A stretch of 64,000 nucleotides of DNA from Hexactinellida sp. DTS-2022 (Eukaryota > Porifera > Hexactinellida): NCBI GenBank assembly GCA_028753945.1, contig JAPNXP010000013.1:1364001-1428000 (forward strand). The letters run 5' to 3'. The notes under the pieces are model-generated. The model was not told where the DNA came from, did not search any database, and worked only from the letters and a program-made list of their open reading frames with translations. The position numbers and the translations under genes are program-made. Positions 46,531-57,810 of this stretch are shown here, piece by piece. Position 1 is the stretch's first letter. Each line of letters opens with the position of its first letter.

Positions 46531-47402
46531 TAGTATATAAAGATTAATTGTGTTTTAATAGTGTATCTTATATATAATTAATCTCAGAGATGATACAAGA
46601 CAGAATAGTCAGGTCGCTTAACATCGAATTCGGGACACGCTGGACAAAAGCACCAAATTTTTTATACGTAATCTTTATGACCTCGGCATCAAATTTTTCC
46701 GCGGCCCCACGACGAACGGATACATTTTCGATGTTATCTTGGACTCTTAAAATTGCGGCTGTCTACTAAATCGCCGGTATTACCCCGAACGGCAACTTTC
46801 CAAAATCAACTCTGGTCTACTTTTAAAGACCAAATTCGTTGTCCACATAAAATTCCCCGTCGTTGAAGGGTCACTTGCCCATCGTTTATCCCTAGCAACG
46901 CAATAATGTCTCAGGAATGTGACAACATTCCCTTATCAAAATTTGTCCTATCAAAATTTGTCCCATTGTTCGACTCCCATCAGCTATCTGAGTCTAGTTT
47001 TAAACATAGTTACACTCTAAATCGTTATTTGATGCTGTTTACGACAATTTCCTTAGTTCTCATTACAGTATATTCTCTCTAATAGTCCACCAGTGGGTAA
47101 AAGGACCCAGGTGGACTATTAGAGAATATGGACCATTGAAGAATTTAGCTTAAGTAACATTAAATATACATAATATGCTATGATACGGTATAGCATGAAC
47201 TACTATACATAAGGACTGGAAACGACAATTGAAAACTGGACCATGGACAAAATAGAAGTGCATACTAACTCTATGAGATAACATTGTAAATGCATTGTAT
47301 CATCTTTGTATACACTATTAATGAACAAGTAACAAAATAATTACGTAGGTTGAAAATTAATAAGGAAGTGATATAATTATATAATATATTGGCGTTCTAC
47401 TT

Positions 47403-50400
47403 CTATATAGATTTAAATTTTTTGCATTTCCGACTATCTAGCCTTTCTGAAGCGATTTGAGAATTAACATTTCGAATCTTATTTGCTAAAATGCAATTAG
47501 AGCAAATAGTGAGTATTTTCTTTAGTATATTCCAACCCAATGTGGTGCAGTTAGGACAGCTCCGTCTCCAGTGCTCACTGTAATCATCCACTAAAACCCT
47601 CTCAGCTAGCTGAATTAATATTAGACGTGAAGGAGAGCAGTAAAATAATTTCTTTAAAACTTCATCTTCTTCAATTTTCATAAATATTTTCCATAATACC
47701 ACGATGGAATCAACTACAATATCTGAAGGTCATTTAAGTGAACCACGATCCACATACTTTACTAAGTCATATTTAGTAGCGTCACTTAGATCTAAATCTT
47801 TGTTTTCTGTGAGAAATTCAGAACAGAGTTGACATTTAGTGGTTTTGAGATAAGAATAAACTGAGTAACCGCCGATAAAGACAATTGACTGAAGAATAGA
47901 AATATCAAGTTCGATGGAGTTTAGATCAAGTATGACACCAAGATACGGATCACAAGATATTTCAGTGCTGTCTTCTGGTGTAAGTGTAAAAGTCTTAATA
48001 AAACTTTTCAATGAGAGTTCACTTTTGTTTTGGTGTGAGAATAATTTAAGAATATTGGATAAATTTAGGCGGCGTTGACTTTCTAATATTTTGGTATAAG
48101 AAATGTGATATTGAGCACCACTCATCATGCGATATAACCCGAATTGGTGTTCTATCGGGTCATTCTGAAGTCTCGAAGATAAAACATAGGAAAATCCGCA
48201 ATTCTTAACTAGGTAAGAAACAATTAAAGGAAGAGTTATACATGAGTGACGAAAACTCACAAAAGTTTGTGGACTAAGTTTGCCATCCCTATAAATGGTT
48301 GAACTCCATCTGTCAAGCCATCTAGAGATCAAATCAAGAAACCCAAAACGCCAATCATCATCCATAAGCGGACTAGAGAATTCATCTTTCAAGTGTACAT
48401 GTTTGTAGGGTGCATTTACATTGAATATCTTCCATATTTTGTTGACAATATCTACGAAATATGGAGTGTCATTTTTAAATCCGGAACGAAAATCATTTTG
48501 AATCTTAAGAGCTGCACATGTTGAGTCATTGAACACCCGAAGTGCTATATTTACATTTTGGCGTTCAAAAGTTGTAGGCCAGCAGGCCTTAGAATTTAAC
48601 CTATGAGCTTGTTTAACGGTAGAGTGTTCCTCATACTTGTACAATAATCGTATGTCATTAAACTTGGCCTTATTCAAAATATTAGTTTCACTGAACGAGG
48701 GATAGAGTAGGATGTCGGGATATATAAATGTACGATCATGATCTTTCAAGTTCAGCCAGTTGTTTCGTATCGATTTTAGTATGTGTACAAAATCAAAAAG
48801 AATAAAGAGTGTTCGGTCTGAACTAATTGGATGTGGAACTTCAGGGGCTAGAGTCTTTTTATCTGAGGAAAAAAGTTTAAATAAACGGACATTCATTGGA
48901 AAATTATCTGCAATTAGTACTTCAATGAATAGACCACATCTTTCGATATCTATTATAACAGATCTCACAAACGGATAAAGTTCATCTGCAGTAGAAAAAT
49001 TGGAGGGACAAAGTCTCACAGCTTGTGACCATTTCTTGAATAAGCTAGATACCATTAGACCAAATACTTTTTTAGTTGGAGCTGTAGGATCTATGTCTCC
49101 AATAATCTTTCCCCCTAAATGATGAAGGTGCTAAGTTATCAGTAACTATGTATATAGTAAACAGGGTCTTGAGTACTATTATTTAGAGCTGTACCGGATT
49201 AGAGATTCTCTACTCCGGCCGGATCCGGATATCCGGTGCTCAATTATCCGGTTATCCGGCCGGATATCCGGCTAAATATGTATTTGACAAATGAAACCAT
49301 AATATTACATCAATAACAAGTTCTGCTTATTCATAATTAAATTGTCCATAAACTAAGCTTGTTTTTTTTAGGGAGGCTTCTAAAATAATTTATCTGATTC
49401 CACAATTGATACAGTATATGAATATACTTTCAATCGCATTCACCTATGGTAAATAAGATCTTTTCAATAACATATTTATTTTCGATTCCTACATATTATA
49501 GCTTGAAAGGTTGCATTTATTATCAATCCAAGCATGAGTGAAATTTGGCATTTTTCTCACTATCTAATAACGATTCTTTCAGAGCACTCTGTAATGAATG
49601 TGATGCCAATACATATATCACGTGGTAAAAATCCTAAACATATAGCACGTCACCACTGTGGAACCACATAAAGCATTCACATCCAGAAATTTACAAAGAA
49701 AAAACAATAAATGAAAATCCTCTTGTAGAAATTCACAACAGGGGATCATAATATTTTTTCAATCAACTAGTTCTGCTATTACACACTATCTAAATTATAT
49801 TCCAAGAATATCTATACAAGAAAACCTATACCAGACATTAGAACGACAGAAAAAATGGACAGTTAATGACCCTAGAGCTATGCAAATTCACTTGATATTC
49901 GGAGAGATAGTTATTCTTTAATTCATACACAAATACAATTGGGACCGTTATCCGGCCGGATAGTTGTTCATATCCGGTTCTGGCCGGATACACCGGATAC
50001 CGGATTAGAACCGGATATCCGGTACAGCCTACTATTATTATAAATCACCTGTGTATGAAATATCTGATGTAACGTGTATTTCATCCATATTGAGTACAAC
50101 ATGACGCTCCCTCTCTGAAAAGTTGGCAGTTAAGTTTTTGAGTATAATTGAATAGTCATTTTCCAATCCAATACAAGAAGATAAGAGACGAAGAGATCTT
50201 GTTGTCGGGAGAATGAGACTGTCTAATGATTGAAGAAACTTGTAGCAGGCAGGTGAAATTAAATGTGCTTTCAAGGCAATAGTCTAAAAATTGAAAACAA
50301 AATGAAATTAATTTTTAAATTTAAAATTAATTAATAAAATCTAACCTGTGTAATCACGTTATACCTCCGTTGGTTCACGGGAACAAGCAAGTTTTCGAGT

Positions 50401-51272
50401 TGACAAATTAGGAAATATAGACTGGGCAAATAAGATGCATTACGAGGTTCTTCAAAAAATTCATCTGTGGATAGTGAACTTTCTAAAATAGAAATTGCTG
50501 ATCGTAAACTCTCTGATGCTTCTCTGATGTTTTTGAGAACAGGATCAATTTCTAATACATCAAAATTCGGCTGGAAATCTTGAAAATAGTCAAGAAGGTG
50601 TTCTATTTGTCGTAGGTCCGTGATTTTGTTAAAAGGCAACTGTACTTGCTGTTCGCAACTAATCGCTGAAACGGTTAAATCTGTATTGATCGTTATTGTT
50701 GATTCAATCTTGACAGACAGTTTAGACAACTGAGGCTTGATGAGATGTAGTGTATTACATGAAGAATACCAAATTGCCCAATTGTATTTCAAATTTGTCA
50801 TGGATAGTTTTTGTTTGAGGTCTTCAAAAGAATCCAAGGAAAAACGCGCTTTTTCTCGTTGTTCCTCTATTAGACTTTCATTGAGGCTCTTAACAAAATT
50901 TTCCTCATCCTTTGACTCTCTGCTAAAGCGTTTAGATGTCTCAGCAGTTGAGGTGAAATGAGATGGGCAATCTTTGAAAATTACAGGTACTGCATTAGGA
51001 CGATAACTAGGTCTTTCACGTGGTATTTCGCTGTAAGTCCCATTAGCTTGTAAAATTCTGTCGACTCTTATTAGGTCATGTTCTCTAAAGTGGTGAATGC
51101 AGATAAAAAATTTATCCGTTAACAGATCTTCTGTTTTCTCTCTATGGAGGGCTCTAATCCAAGCGTGGACTACATCAGGTGGACCTTTAGGAAGTTTAAA
51201 AACTGTACCACTAGGATGGCCTCTGTGCATGTAATTAGTCTTGCACCCGAAAACAGAACATGTGTTAGGCAT
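47403..51272 (-). pseudogene. P-B THAP/P-type transposase, three exons, one stop
   Basis: Exon 1 (51272-50346, 309 codons) starts MPNTCSVFGCKTNY: THAP C2CH finger with C5, C10, C58 and H61, plus W38 and P28, followed by a helical linker. Intron 1 is 62 bp (50284-50345, GT-AG). Exon 2 (50283-50049) has ISPACYKFLQSLDSLILP and the first catalytic aspartate in MDEIHV. Intron 2 (49115-50048) carries a hAT element; splicing restores SYTG-GKIIGDID in frame. Exon 3 (49114-47403) has VLIADNFPMNVRLF, HIL..RNNW and QNDPIEHQFGLYRMMSG, the P/THAP9 core. A TGA at 47730-47732 interrupts RGSLK-stop-PSDIVVDSI; the same frame then stays open to 47403. Total about 958 codons, near the length of vertebrate THAP9. 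It is one nonsense codon from an open gene. Confidence 0.88.
49184..50031 (+). mobile_element. hAT derivative with a BED-finger remnant, in intron 2
   Basis: Ends TAGAGCTGTACCGGAT and complement of CCGGTACAGCCTA. The 8 bp target duplication CTATTATT is exact (49176-49183 and 50032-50039). CCGGATATCCGG phrases lie near both ends. On plus near 49575-49705 the sequence reads LCNECDANTYIT, then WNHIKHSHPEIYKE, the C2H2 spacing of a BED zinc finger, with stops and shifts. No DDE core remains. It lies wholly in an intron of P-B, so the insertion need not have damaged that gene. Confidence 0.82.
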
Positions 51273-51550
51273 GTGACAAGCTAAATTAATCTGAATAAAT
51301 TAAAGTTAGTACGTAGTAGTTCAGGGTAACAATTATTGCCAACAGAATCCCGGATAAAAGTAAATCCAAACATACTACGAAAGCAAATACATATACTAAA
51401 ATATAGTTTCAATGTTTATGGGTCGTTAATAATACCTTAAATATAAACAATTTAAATGCACTTACAGGCAATGTTTAGTCTTGAATCCACCTAAAACCAA
51501 CGTATTTCACGTTTAAAGTTCAAAATTAATAGTAATAGACAAAAAAATCG

Positions 51551-51620
51551 ATGCACTTCTATTTTGTCCATGGTCCAGTTTTCAATTGTCGTTTCCAGTC
51601 CTTATGTATAGTAGTTCATG
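51551..51620. repeat. Internal inverted repeat of P-B (partner 47194-47263)
   Basis: A 70 bp near-perfect inverted pair including TGGACCATGGACAAAATAGA and ACTACTATACATAAGG brackets the transposase gene. Drosophila P elements also have internal inverted repeats; a transposase-binding role here is inference. Confidence 0.8.
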
Positions 51621-51777
51621 GGTATAGTTAAAGTATATTAGTACAAGCAAATATAATCGAGAATATATATAGTCAATATAAACTATTAGGGAGTATAAAC
51701 TGTTCGTAAGTAATACATAATAAAATCTGGTCTTTACTAGTCCATCTGTAGTTAGGGGGCCCATGTGGACGCTAGCT

Positions 51778-52132
51778 CAGTGGCGGCGCCAGGGCACCGC
51801 CGCTGGGGGGCACCAGATGGGCAAACCTGAACCCAGGGGGGGCACACCTTTTTATTAAAAAACGCAGGAATTCATAGTTGCGACGATACTCGAGAATCCA
51901 CATATTTGCCCACTTCACCTTAGCTGCTCTCTCCGCCGGGTGGCCACGCTTAGCAGCAGGACCACCAGCTTTGGCCATCTCATGTAGATTCATTAATCAG
52001 AACACTACAAATGTAATAACACAGTTGCATTCATGTTTGAAGACTCTGATTGAATCTTGTTGTTCATGTTCAATATTGTTCACATTTCGCTAAAAATATC
52101 TGAAAAGTGTGCCCCCCCTGGCGCCGCCACTG
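51778..52132. mobile_element. hAT MITE with GGCGGCGCC ends
   Basis: TIRs CAGTGGCGGCGCCAGGG and complement, 8 bp target duplication CGCTAGCT exact (51770-51777 and 52133-52140). Length 355 bp. A minus-strand frame across it (51772-51993) begins MNLHEMAKAGG but looks incidental. Confidence 0.9.
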
Positions 52133-52242
52133 CGCTAGCTTAAATAACATCGAAACTAATTATTGTGGGTAAATAGAGAAGTGGACGTTTAGAGAGAACT
52201 GAGTGTAGCTAGAAATAGTCAGGGAACTTAACACATATTGGT

Positions 52243-52585
52243 GACGAAGCCTTCGGTCTCGGTCGCTTTACGACGGATCGGTGCTACACACCTCAAGTTA
52301 TCGGCCGCTATGCGGCCTTACTCATCATCCTTGCTACCATGAAAAATGGTAGTGGATGTTATAACAAACTTTTCTACCATTTTCCATAGTTATAACTTGT
52401 TTACAAATAATACCCGTTGGAAGCTTACTTATAAATTGATTTTGAATTTTAATTAATTTGTTTACCTATTATAACATTTGGAAGTTAGTTTATATCTTAA
52501 TTATAAATACTGTTTCGATTCCCTAATTAATACAATCCGGACAAACACACAAACAAACAAATAACAATCGTGTTTTAATATTAGA
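52243..52585 (-). mobile_element. Helitron-like element, C type
   Basis: The minus-strand 5' end TAATATTAAAACACGATTG is followed by GTTTG repeats; the 3' part has CCGCATAGCGGCC and ends CCGAAGGCTTCGT. The same C type, with more variation, interrupts P-C at 60951-61655. Confidence 0.55.
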
Positions 52586-53135
52586 TATACTGCACTTAAG
52601 CACTAAATCTTACAATATACTTAAGAATTTTTAGAAATATTGCTGCTAGGTCCCGACAAATTACACACTCACGAAATCATCTATAGCAAATTGGCTGTTC
52701 CTGCATCTGCATGAAGTAACGATTTAGAGTGTCACTATGTTTATAACTAGACTCAGATAGCTGATGGGAGTCGAACAATGGGTCACTCGATAGGTTTAGG
52801 ATAAATTTTGATAAGGGAATGTTGTCACATTCCTGAGACATTATTACGTTGCTAGGGATAAACTATTGGCAAGTGACCCCTTCAACGACGGGGAATTTAA
52901 TGTGGACAACGAATCTGGTCTTTAAAAGTAGACCAGAGTTGATTTTGGAAAGTTGCCGTTCGGGGTAATACCGGCGATTTACTAGACAGCCGCAATTTTA
53001 AAAGTCCAAGATAACATCGAAAATGTATCCGTTCGTCGTGGGGCTGCGGAAAAATTTGATTCCGGGGTCTTAAAGATTACGTATAAAAAAATTGGTGCTT
53101 TTGTCCAGCGTGTCCCGAAATCGATGTTACGCGAC

Positions 53136-53553
53136 GACTAACACAGCTTCAACTTATAGTATGGAAATGTCACACAATGAACATGAGTTGCAAAATTGTG
53201 TTGGCATTCCATATTCAAATTTGGTTAGTATCACTACTGAACGATTATTACAACTTAGTCCTTTTCCTCAAGATTCTCAGTTTCCGATTACTTTAACAAT
53301 GGCTGATGGCTTATATGACTAAGGATCTCATCGAATCTCGAACCAGGCAAATATAAATTCCATTCTCTCTACCAAATCTTATATTCTTTTTCCATTTAAA
53401 CCTTTGTCTCTAATTGACAAAACCGGAAATGGAAATTTGGACCATTCCTTCCCCAAATTTACCCTTTGGAACAAGGCCAATAGTATTAGTTGCTCAGAAA
53501 AAATACTGGAAAATTTTCTTTTTTCTATTGGATACATATATTACCCAGAAACG
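53136..53553. other. Unassigned flank of P-B
   Basis: No gene that I can support; a 77-codon frame (53092-53322) starts within the P-B inverted repeat and has no recognised motif. Confidence 0.35.
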
Positions 53554-54699
53554 CACAGTGGATAACACATGGAGATAGGAAAATATTTTTGGTTATCAAA
53601 ATGCCTCTAAATGGTATTAAATTATAGTTAGATACTATACTAACATTCATTTTATTTTCAATTGATTTGAACCCAAACTACGCCGATAAATATATTTTTG
53701 AATTATATCAAATGTATAATTCCATTATTGATTTTCAGAATTCTAAAAATACAAATATTTAATTTCACTCTGAATTACATTGTATAAGGAATCGTGGTTA
53801 TTTTGTGTTCACATATATACAAAATGAGTATGCTAAATATATATTTCTATACTGATTTACTGTTACACTGATGCATTTTAATTTAGCAGGGGGTCAAAGC
53901 TCTTATGTCCAAAATTGTTCAAAATTATTAAAATTGAAATCTCAGGTAATCGGGAAAAAAGTACATCAAAGATCTACGAGAAATTTTGGCAGGTTTTAGA
54001 TTAATGTTAAAATTATTTTTCATGAAAATCTTAGCTTCCGAAACAGTGCGTAACTTGAATATTTTACCGAATTCCATTGTTACTTTGTGTTGCTATGAGA
54101 ATGCAAAATCTAATTATTCGATGCTATTCAGTATTATATCTTATTGATTCGCAATTTTTTGGCAAATATTGTATAATAAGAACAACTGAGCACTTAATGG
54201 CAAATGTATCAATCAGAGCAACGAACTATGAGCTCATATTATACTGAGTTTTTGAAATTGAAGTAGGTTATTTTTGTACAATTGGCGATAATTAATCTGA
54301 TGTACCAGAGACAGATATGCTAGAAAAAGTGATCTAAGGATTATCTGTGTTCTAGTACACATTATAATTACATTCAGTAAACATCTACCCCCTTTACATG
54401 GGTGTATTAATCCTTATATTCCTTGGGAACTGGACATTTACGAAATCTTTCCATGTTCAAGATATTTGAACAATAACCATTGGTGAATTTTAAAAGATTG
54501 TTAACAAACCCAAAAATTTTGTATTTCATTGATTTACAATAAATTACCCAGAACTAAATTTAGGAGACTGCATACATCATTTTTGATGATGCCATTCAAT
54601 TCCCAGGTATCAATAACCTATATGTCAATAATACTTCACTTTTGAGTACCTGCAACCCAAATTCCTATTTCCTATAAACTGCAGTTTTAAGCCACTGTG
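53554..54699 (+). mobile_element. CACAGTG-bounded (Transib-like?) element 1
   Basis: The left end is CACAGTGGATAA and the right end TTAAGCCACTGTG. GAAAC flanks both sides (left offset by one base), near the 5 bp duplication expected for Transib. The right 250 bp (54440-54699) match the right part of element 2 (60420-60663), including a frame reading IIFDDAIQFP.INNLYVNN. CACAGTG equals the V(D)J recombination heptamer, and Transib termini are CACWRTG. The superfamily is inference from ends plus the neighbouring RAG1-like gene. Confidence 0.5.
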
Positions 54700-55473
54700 G
54701 AAACTCTTATCTTGGAACCAGTTGGTTTATAACATTTGCAAGGTCATGTGAACGTCATAGTGAAGAGACTTATGTTCGGCGGTAAAATTTTCGGTTTCTA
54801 TGTGGAGCTGGAGGGAAATCTTGCCACCTATACACAGCTCCAGAGCAACTTAAAGACATCGAGTTAGCTGAGTGTGGTTATCCTATAATAGGCATGTGAA
54901 AAATTTAATTGACATTTTCAACAATGTTAATGAAGAAGAATTTTTGAAACTTCCTTCAGAGTTGAGATATGGCTTAACTCATCTCCTAATGTCAAATCTG
55001 GATATCCTATCTGTGTCACCTTTGCATAGCTATATCTGTGTGTTTAGGTGTTTTATGCTGCTAATCTGTCACTTAGATACAGGAAAAAAGTGGTCTCCTA
55101 CATCTCCAAAGATACCTCAGTCTATGAATAGAATGCAATCTATTATTGGAGAAAACTGGTTTACATATACGTGTAGATATCCCTTAATGTGTTGTGGAAC
55201 TAGTTCCACTGGAAATGTAGCGCAATTCTGTTTTCATAATGAAAAGTTCTCTAGATGGGAAACTTCTTCTTTGTTACAGAGGATAAATCATCAATGGCTC
55301 TGATTCAGAAAAAAATCTTTCTCTTATTACGCTTGTATAATAGCAGCTCCAAATTGGACACCCTTAAGATTAATAATTTTTCCAAAGAAACTTTTCAGTT
55401 TATACTGAAAGAAGTTCCCTGTGTCAGCATCACACCATCTTTGCATAAACTGCTAGCACATTCTTTGAACTAA
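54700..55473 (+). pseudogene. RAG1/Transib-like transposase fragment
   Basis: After a cysteine-rich piece (FLCGAGGKSCHLYTAPEQ near 54797-54850) the frame from 54872 reads LRYGLTHLLM, SVSPLHSYICVFRCFMLLIC and GTSSTGNVAQFCFHN. After a one-base shift near 55255 it continues with LLLRLYNSSSKL and VPCVSITPSLHKLLAHSLN. From memory, the order SPLHxx..FR, GTTxxGNxARR and xxxHKxLAH is shared by Transib transposases and the RAG1 core. The region with the last catalytic glutamate would follow and is missing. The fragment abuts element 1. No database search was possible, so the family call is moderate. Confidence 0.55.
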
Positions 55474-55559
55474 TTTCTGTACATCTCAATGGATGTGGTC
55501 TGAAATTATTTTCAAAAGAAACCAATTTTCTGATAATTGTGATTATTGTAATATAGATT

Positions 55560-55955
55560 TAATGGTTATACATTTTTGCGCAAAATAGTTTGGAGATAGA
55601 GCATCAAAATGTATTATCATTCAATAGGAAGTTGAGGACGGACTATCACTGGATCCATTGACTATGCTGTCCTTCTCGAGATATGACCTCAAGCATTTAA
55701 ATCACGTTTCCAAGGCAACAGAGGAATGTGGTAACATTCCATTTTGATTATGCATTATTTTATGTAAATTACTTCTAGATGGGTCAGTCACAGCAAATAG
55801 TTTTAAAAGGCGAAATTGAACATTTTAGATGCGTTCAAAGTTTGGCATATTTTGCCTATTAGACAATACGGTGTAGACCAAGTGTCACCTCAAAAATATG
55901 CGTCTTCTACATGACCCATTTTCCATTGCCTTATGTATAGATAGATATGACTAAG
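55560..55955. repeat. Orphan P-type inverted-repeat segment
   Basis: AAAATGTATTATCATTCAAT, AGGAAGTTG, AGGCAACAGAGGAATGTGG and the palindrome at 55723-55740 follow the order seen in the P-A palindromes (for example 26160-26320). GACCCATTTTCCATTG near 55915 is similar to the inner P-B repeat. No partner arm is close by. Confidence 0.65.
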
Positions 55956-57027
55956 CCTATATATTAGAAAGTACAAGAATTAGGTCATTGCAAATTATCC
56001 AATTCCACCATTAAATGTTGGTACCAAACACCAGAAGAAGACATTCGTCCTACATATTTAGTCAATCTTATGTCTTTAGTTTGGGGTTAGTTCTTTCAGG
56101 AAATGTTTTGTTAAAATATGATTAAATGGATATGAACCTTACACAGTGGCTTAATGTGGCAATTGGTATGGAAAAAATATCTGTATGCATTTAAACCTCA
56201 TATAATGTATTATTTGTATATAGGATGTCGATGTTGAGAAACTGATTGGTCTCGTCGAAATTTAAATACAGCTCATACTTTCGCTTATGATGACGTACTG
56301 ATTATATTACTGAATGTTTAGAAATATTCAAATCTTCTGTATCTTTGGAGTTAGCTGTTCCTTGTATTATTTACATATGGGTTATCGATACCTATGCATT
56401 GTTTGATATCTAATAACAGTAGCGTAGTACTGCATCAAAAATAGTTCGGCCAAAGTATAACCTCTCGGACAGGCTAAAAAAGTGGTGGGCCTGCTGTAAT
56501 CCTCTTAACCGAAAATATTATTTTATTCTTAATTATTATGAATATGTCGATTATTTAATTCTTAATTATAATGAATATGTCGCTAACCAATTCTAGTTTT
56601 TTCACATGAATCCTCAATTATGTAATTACACTATATTCTACTGATACTTTAAGAAAAGATTATATGATCCTACAACTATACTGTTTGATAATGACTGTTT
56701 CCTAATACGTAATTGTTAAATATTATTATTATGATATTTAATTATTATGGAAGGTTGAACCTAGAGAAATTCATACAAAGCTATTTATAATATCACTAGA
56801 AGCGCAATATTTCGTAGAATGACATAGCCAAAATCCGAAAAATCCATTAAGGGTAAATATTTTTATGAGGGTGGCAGTGTCGGACTTTTCATAGTAAATC
56901 GCAGACATTTCCGTAACTAATTTTCTCAAATCAAATCTAATCAACTTATCACCATATTTCTACTCAGCGTAAAATTTCCAGCAATTTGATATATCACATG
57001 ACTTTATTTGGGTGAATTTTTCCTTCC
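55956..57027. other. Unassigned AT-rich sequence
   Basis: I see no gene, repeat array or clear transposon end in this stretch, apart from short direct repeats of TATGAATATGTCG near 56537-56585. Confidence 0.35.
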
Positions 57028-57708
57028 TTCCCGGCAGAACACAGCCACATACACCAACCGCTTCGCGGTTGGTGTGTGTGGTTTATACTTCTAACATTGA
57101 TTATAAAGCGAAATAGGCCTAAATAGTCAAATTTAACAATGTGAAATTTTAATGATTACGTCATCATGCGATGTTGAGTAAGCATATTGGTGATCTGGTG
57201 TGACCAACGTGTCGGATCATTAATGTTATATGTTCTCTGAAATTTTCAGATTTATCTCTTAGAGGGCGCGAATTATGTGCGATTAAGTGAATTTTCGGGT
57301 TCTCGAAATGTGACAATGACGTCATAACTTGTCGAGGTGTGAGAAATTTCGAGTGGAAACCTCAACCTGTTGGCGGGTACCAAAAGTTACCCCTATATGC
57401 CAAAAATCAGATTTCGAAACCGTCCACTTTCTTCAATCAACTCGGAAATTACAAACAAATATACACATATACACACACACACCGCCAGATCGTGTCCCTA
57501 ATTCTCACATATTTAGGGACATATGTCCCCAAATACTCCATAAAAACACCCTTTTATGGTGAATTTCCTTATATGCAATTTAGCTTTTTTTTACCTAAAT
57601 TGTGTTGTAAATAAAGCTAAACTTTTAAATATGCCCCTAAATGTTACATTCAGTGACATGCTTTTATACACATACAGGTTTGTGTTTTAATAGTATAGAT
57701 ATATTTAA
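57028..57708 (-). mobile_element. Helitron-like element, B type, minus strand
   Basis: The minus-strand 5' end TCTATACTATTAAAACACAA (from 57708) and the 3' hairpin CCAACCGC...GCGGTTGG near 57054-57075 match the B type at 1921-2411. The final CGCGCTAG is missing, so the 3' terminus is truncated. A CA run and an extra ~190 bp (57480-57670) expand it. Confidence 0.58.
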
Positions 57709-57810
57709 TTAGCATGAAATTTATTTTGAATATTGAAATTATCTTTATAATATTATTAATTTGAATTCTACTTATTAAAGTTTTCTACATTTATTGTATA
57801 TTATATTTAG

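Larger units (their letters stand above)
46613..53135 (-). mobile_element. P-B: long-TIR P/THAP transposon
   Basis: Inverted repeats of about 424 bp (46613-47037 and 52712-53135) open GTCGCTTAACATCGAATTCG. A second, 70 bp inverted pair lies inside (47194-47263 and 51551-51620). The GGAATGTGACAACATTCC palindrome is at 46914-46931 and 52816-52833. Between them on minus is a THAP/P transposase gene. Two insertions widen the right side: hAT MITE 51778-52132 and a Helitron at 52243-52585. I could not show a target duplication. High TIR identity suggests it is the youngest P element in the window. Confidence 0.85.

Noticed and set aside
51772..51993. Minus-strand 73-codon frame
   Set aside because: It is almost wholly within a 355 bp hAT MITE and ends in its inverted repeat.
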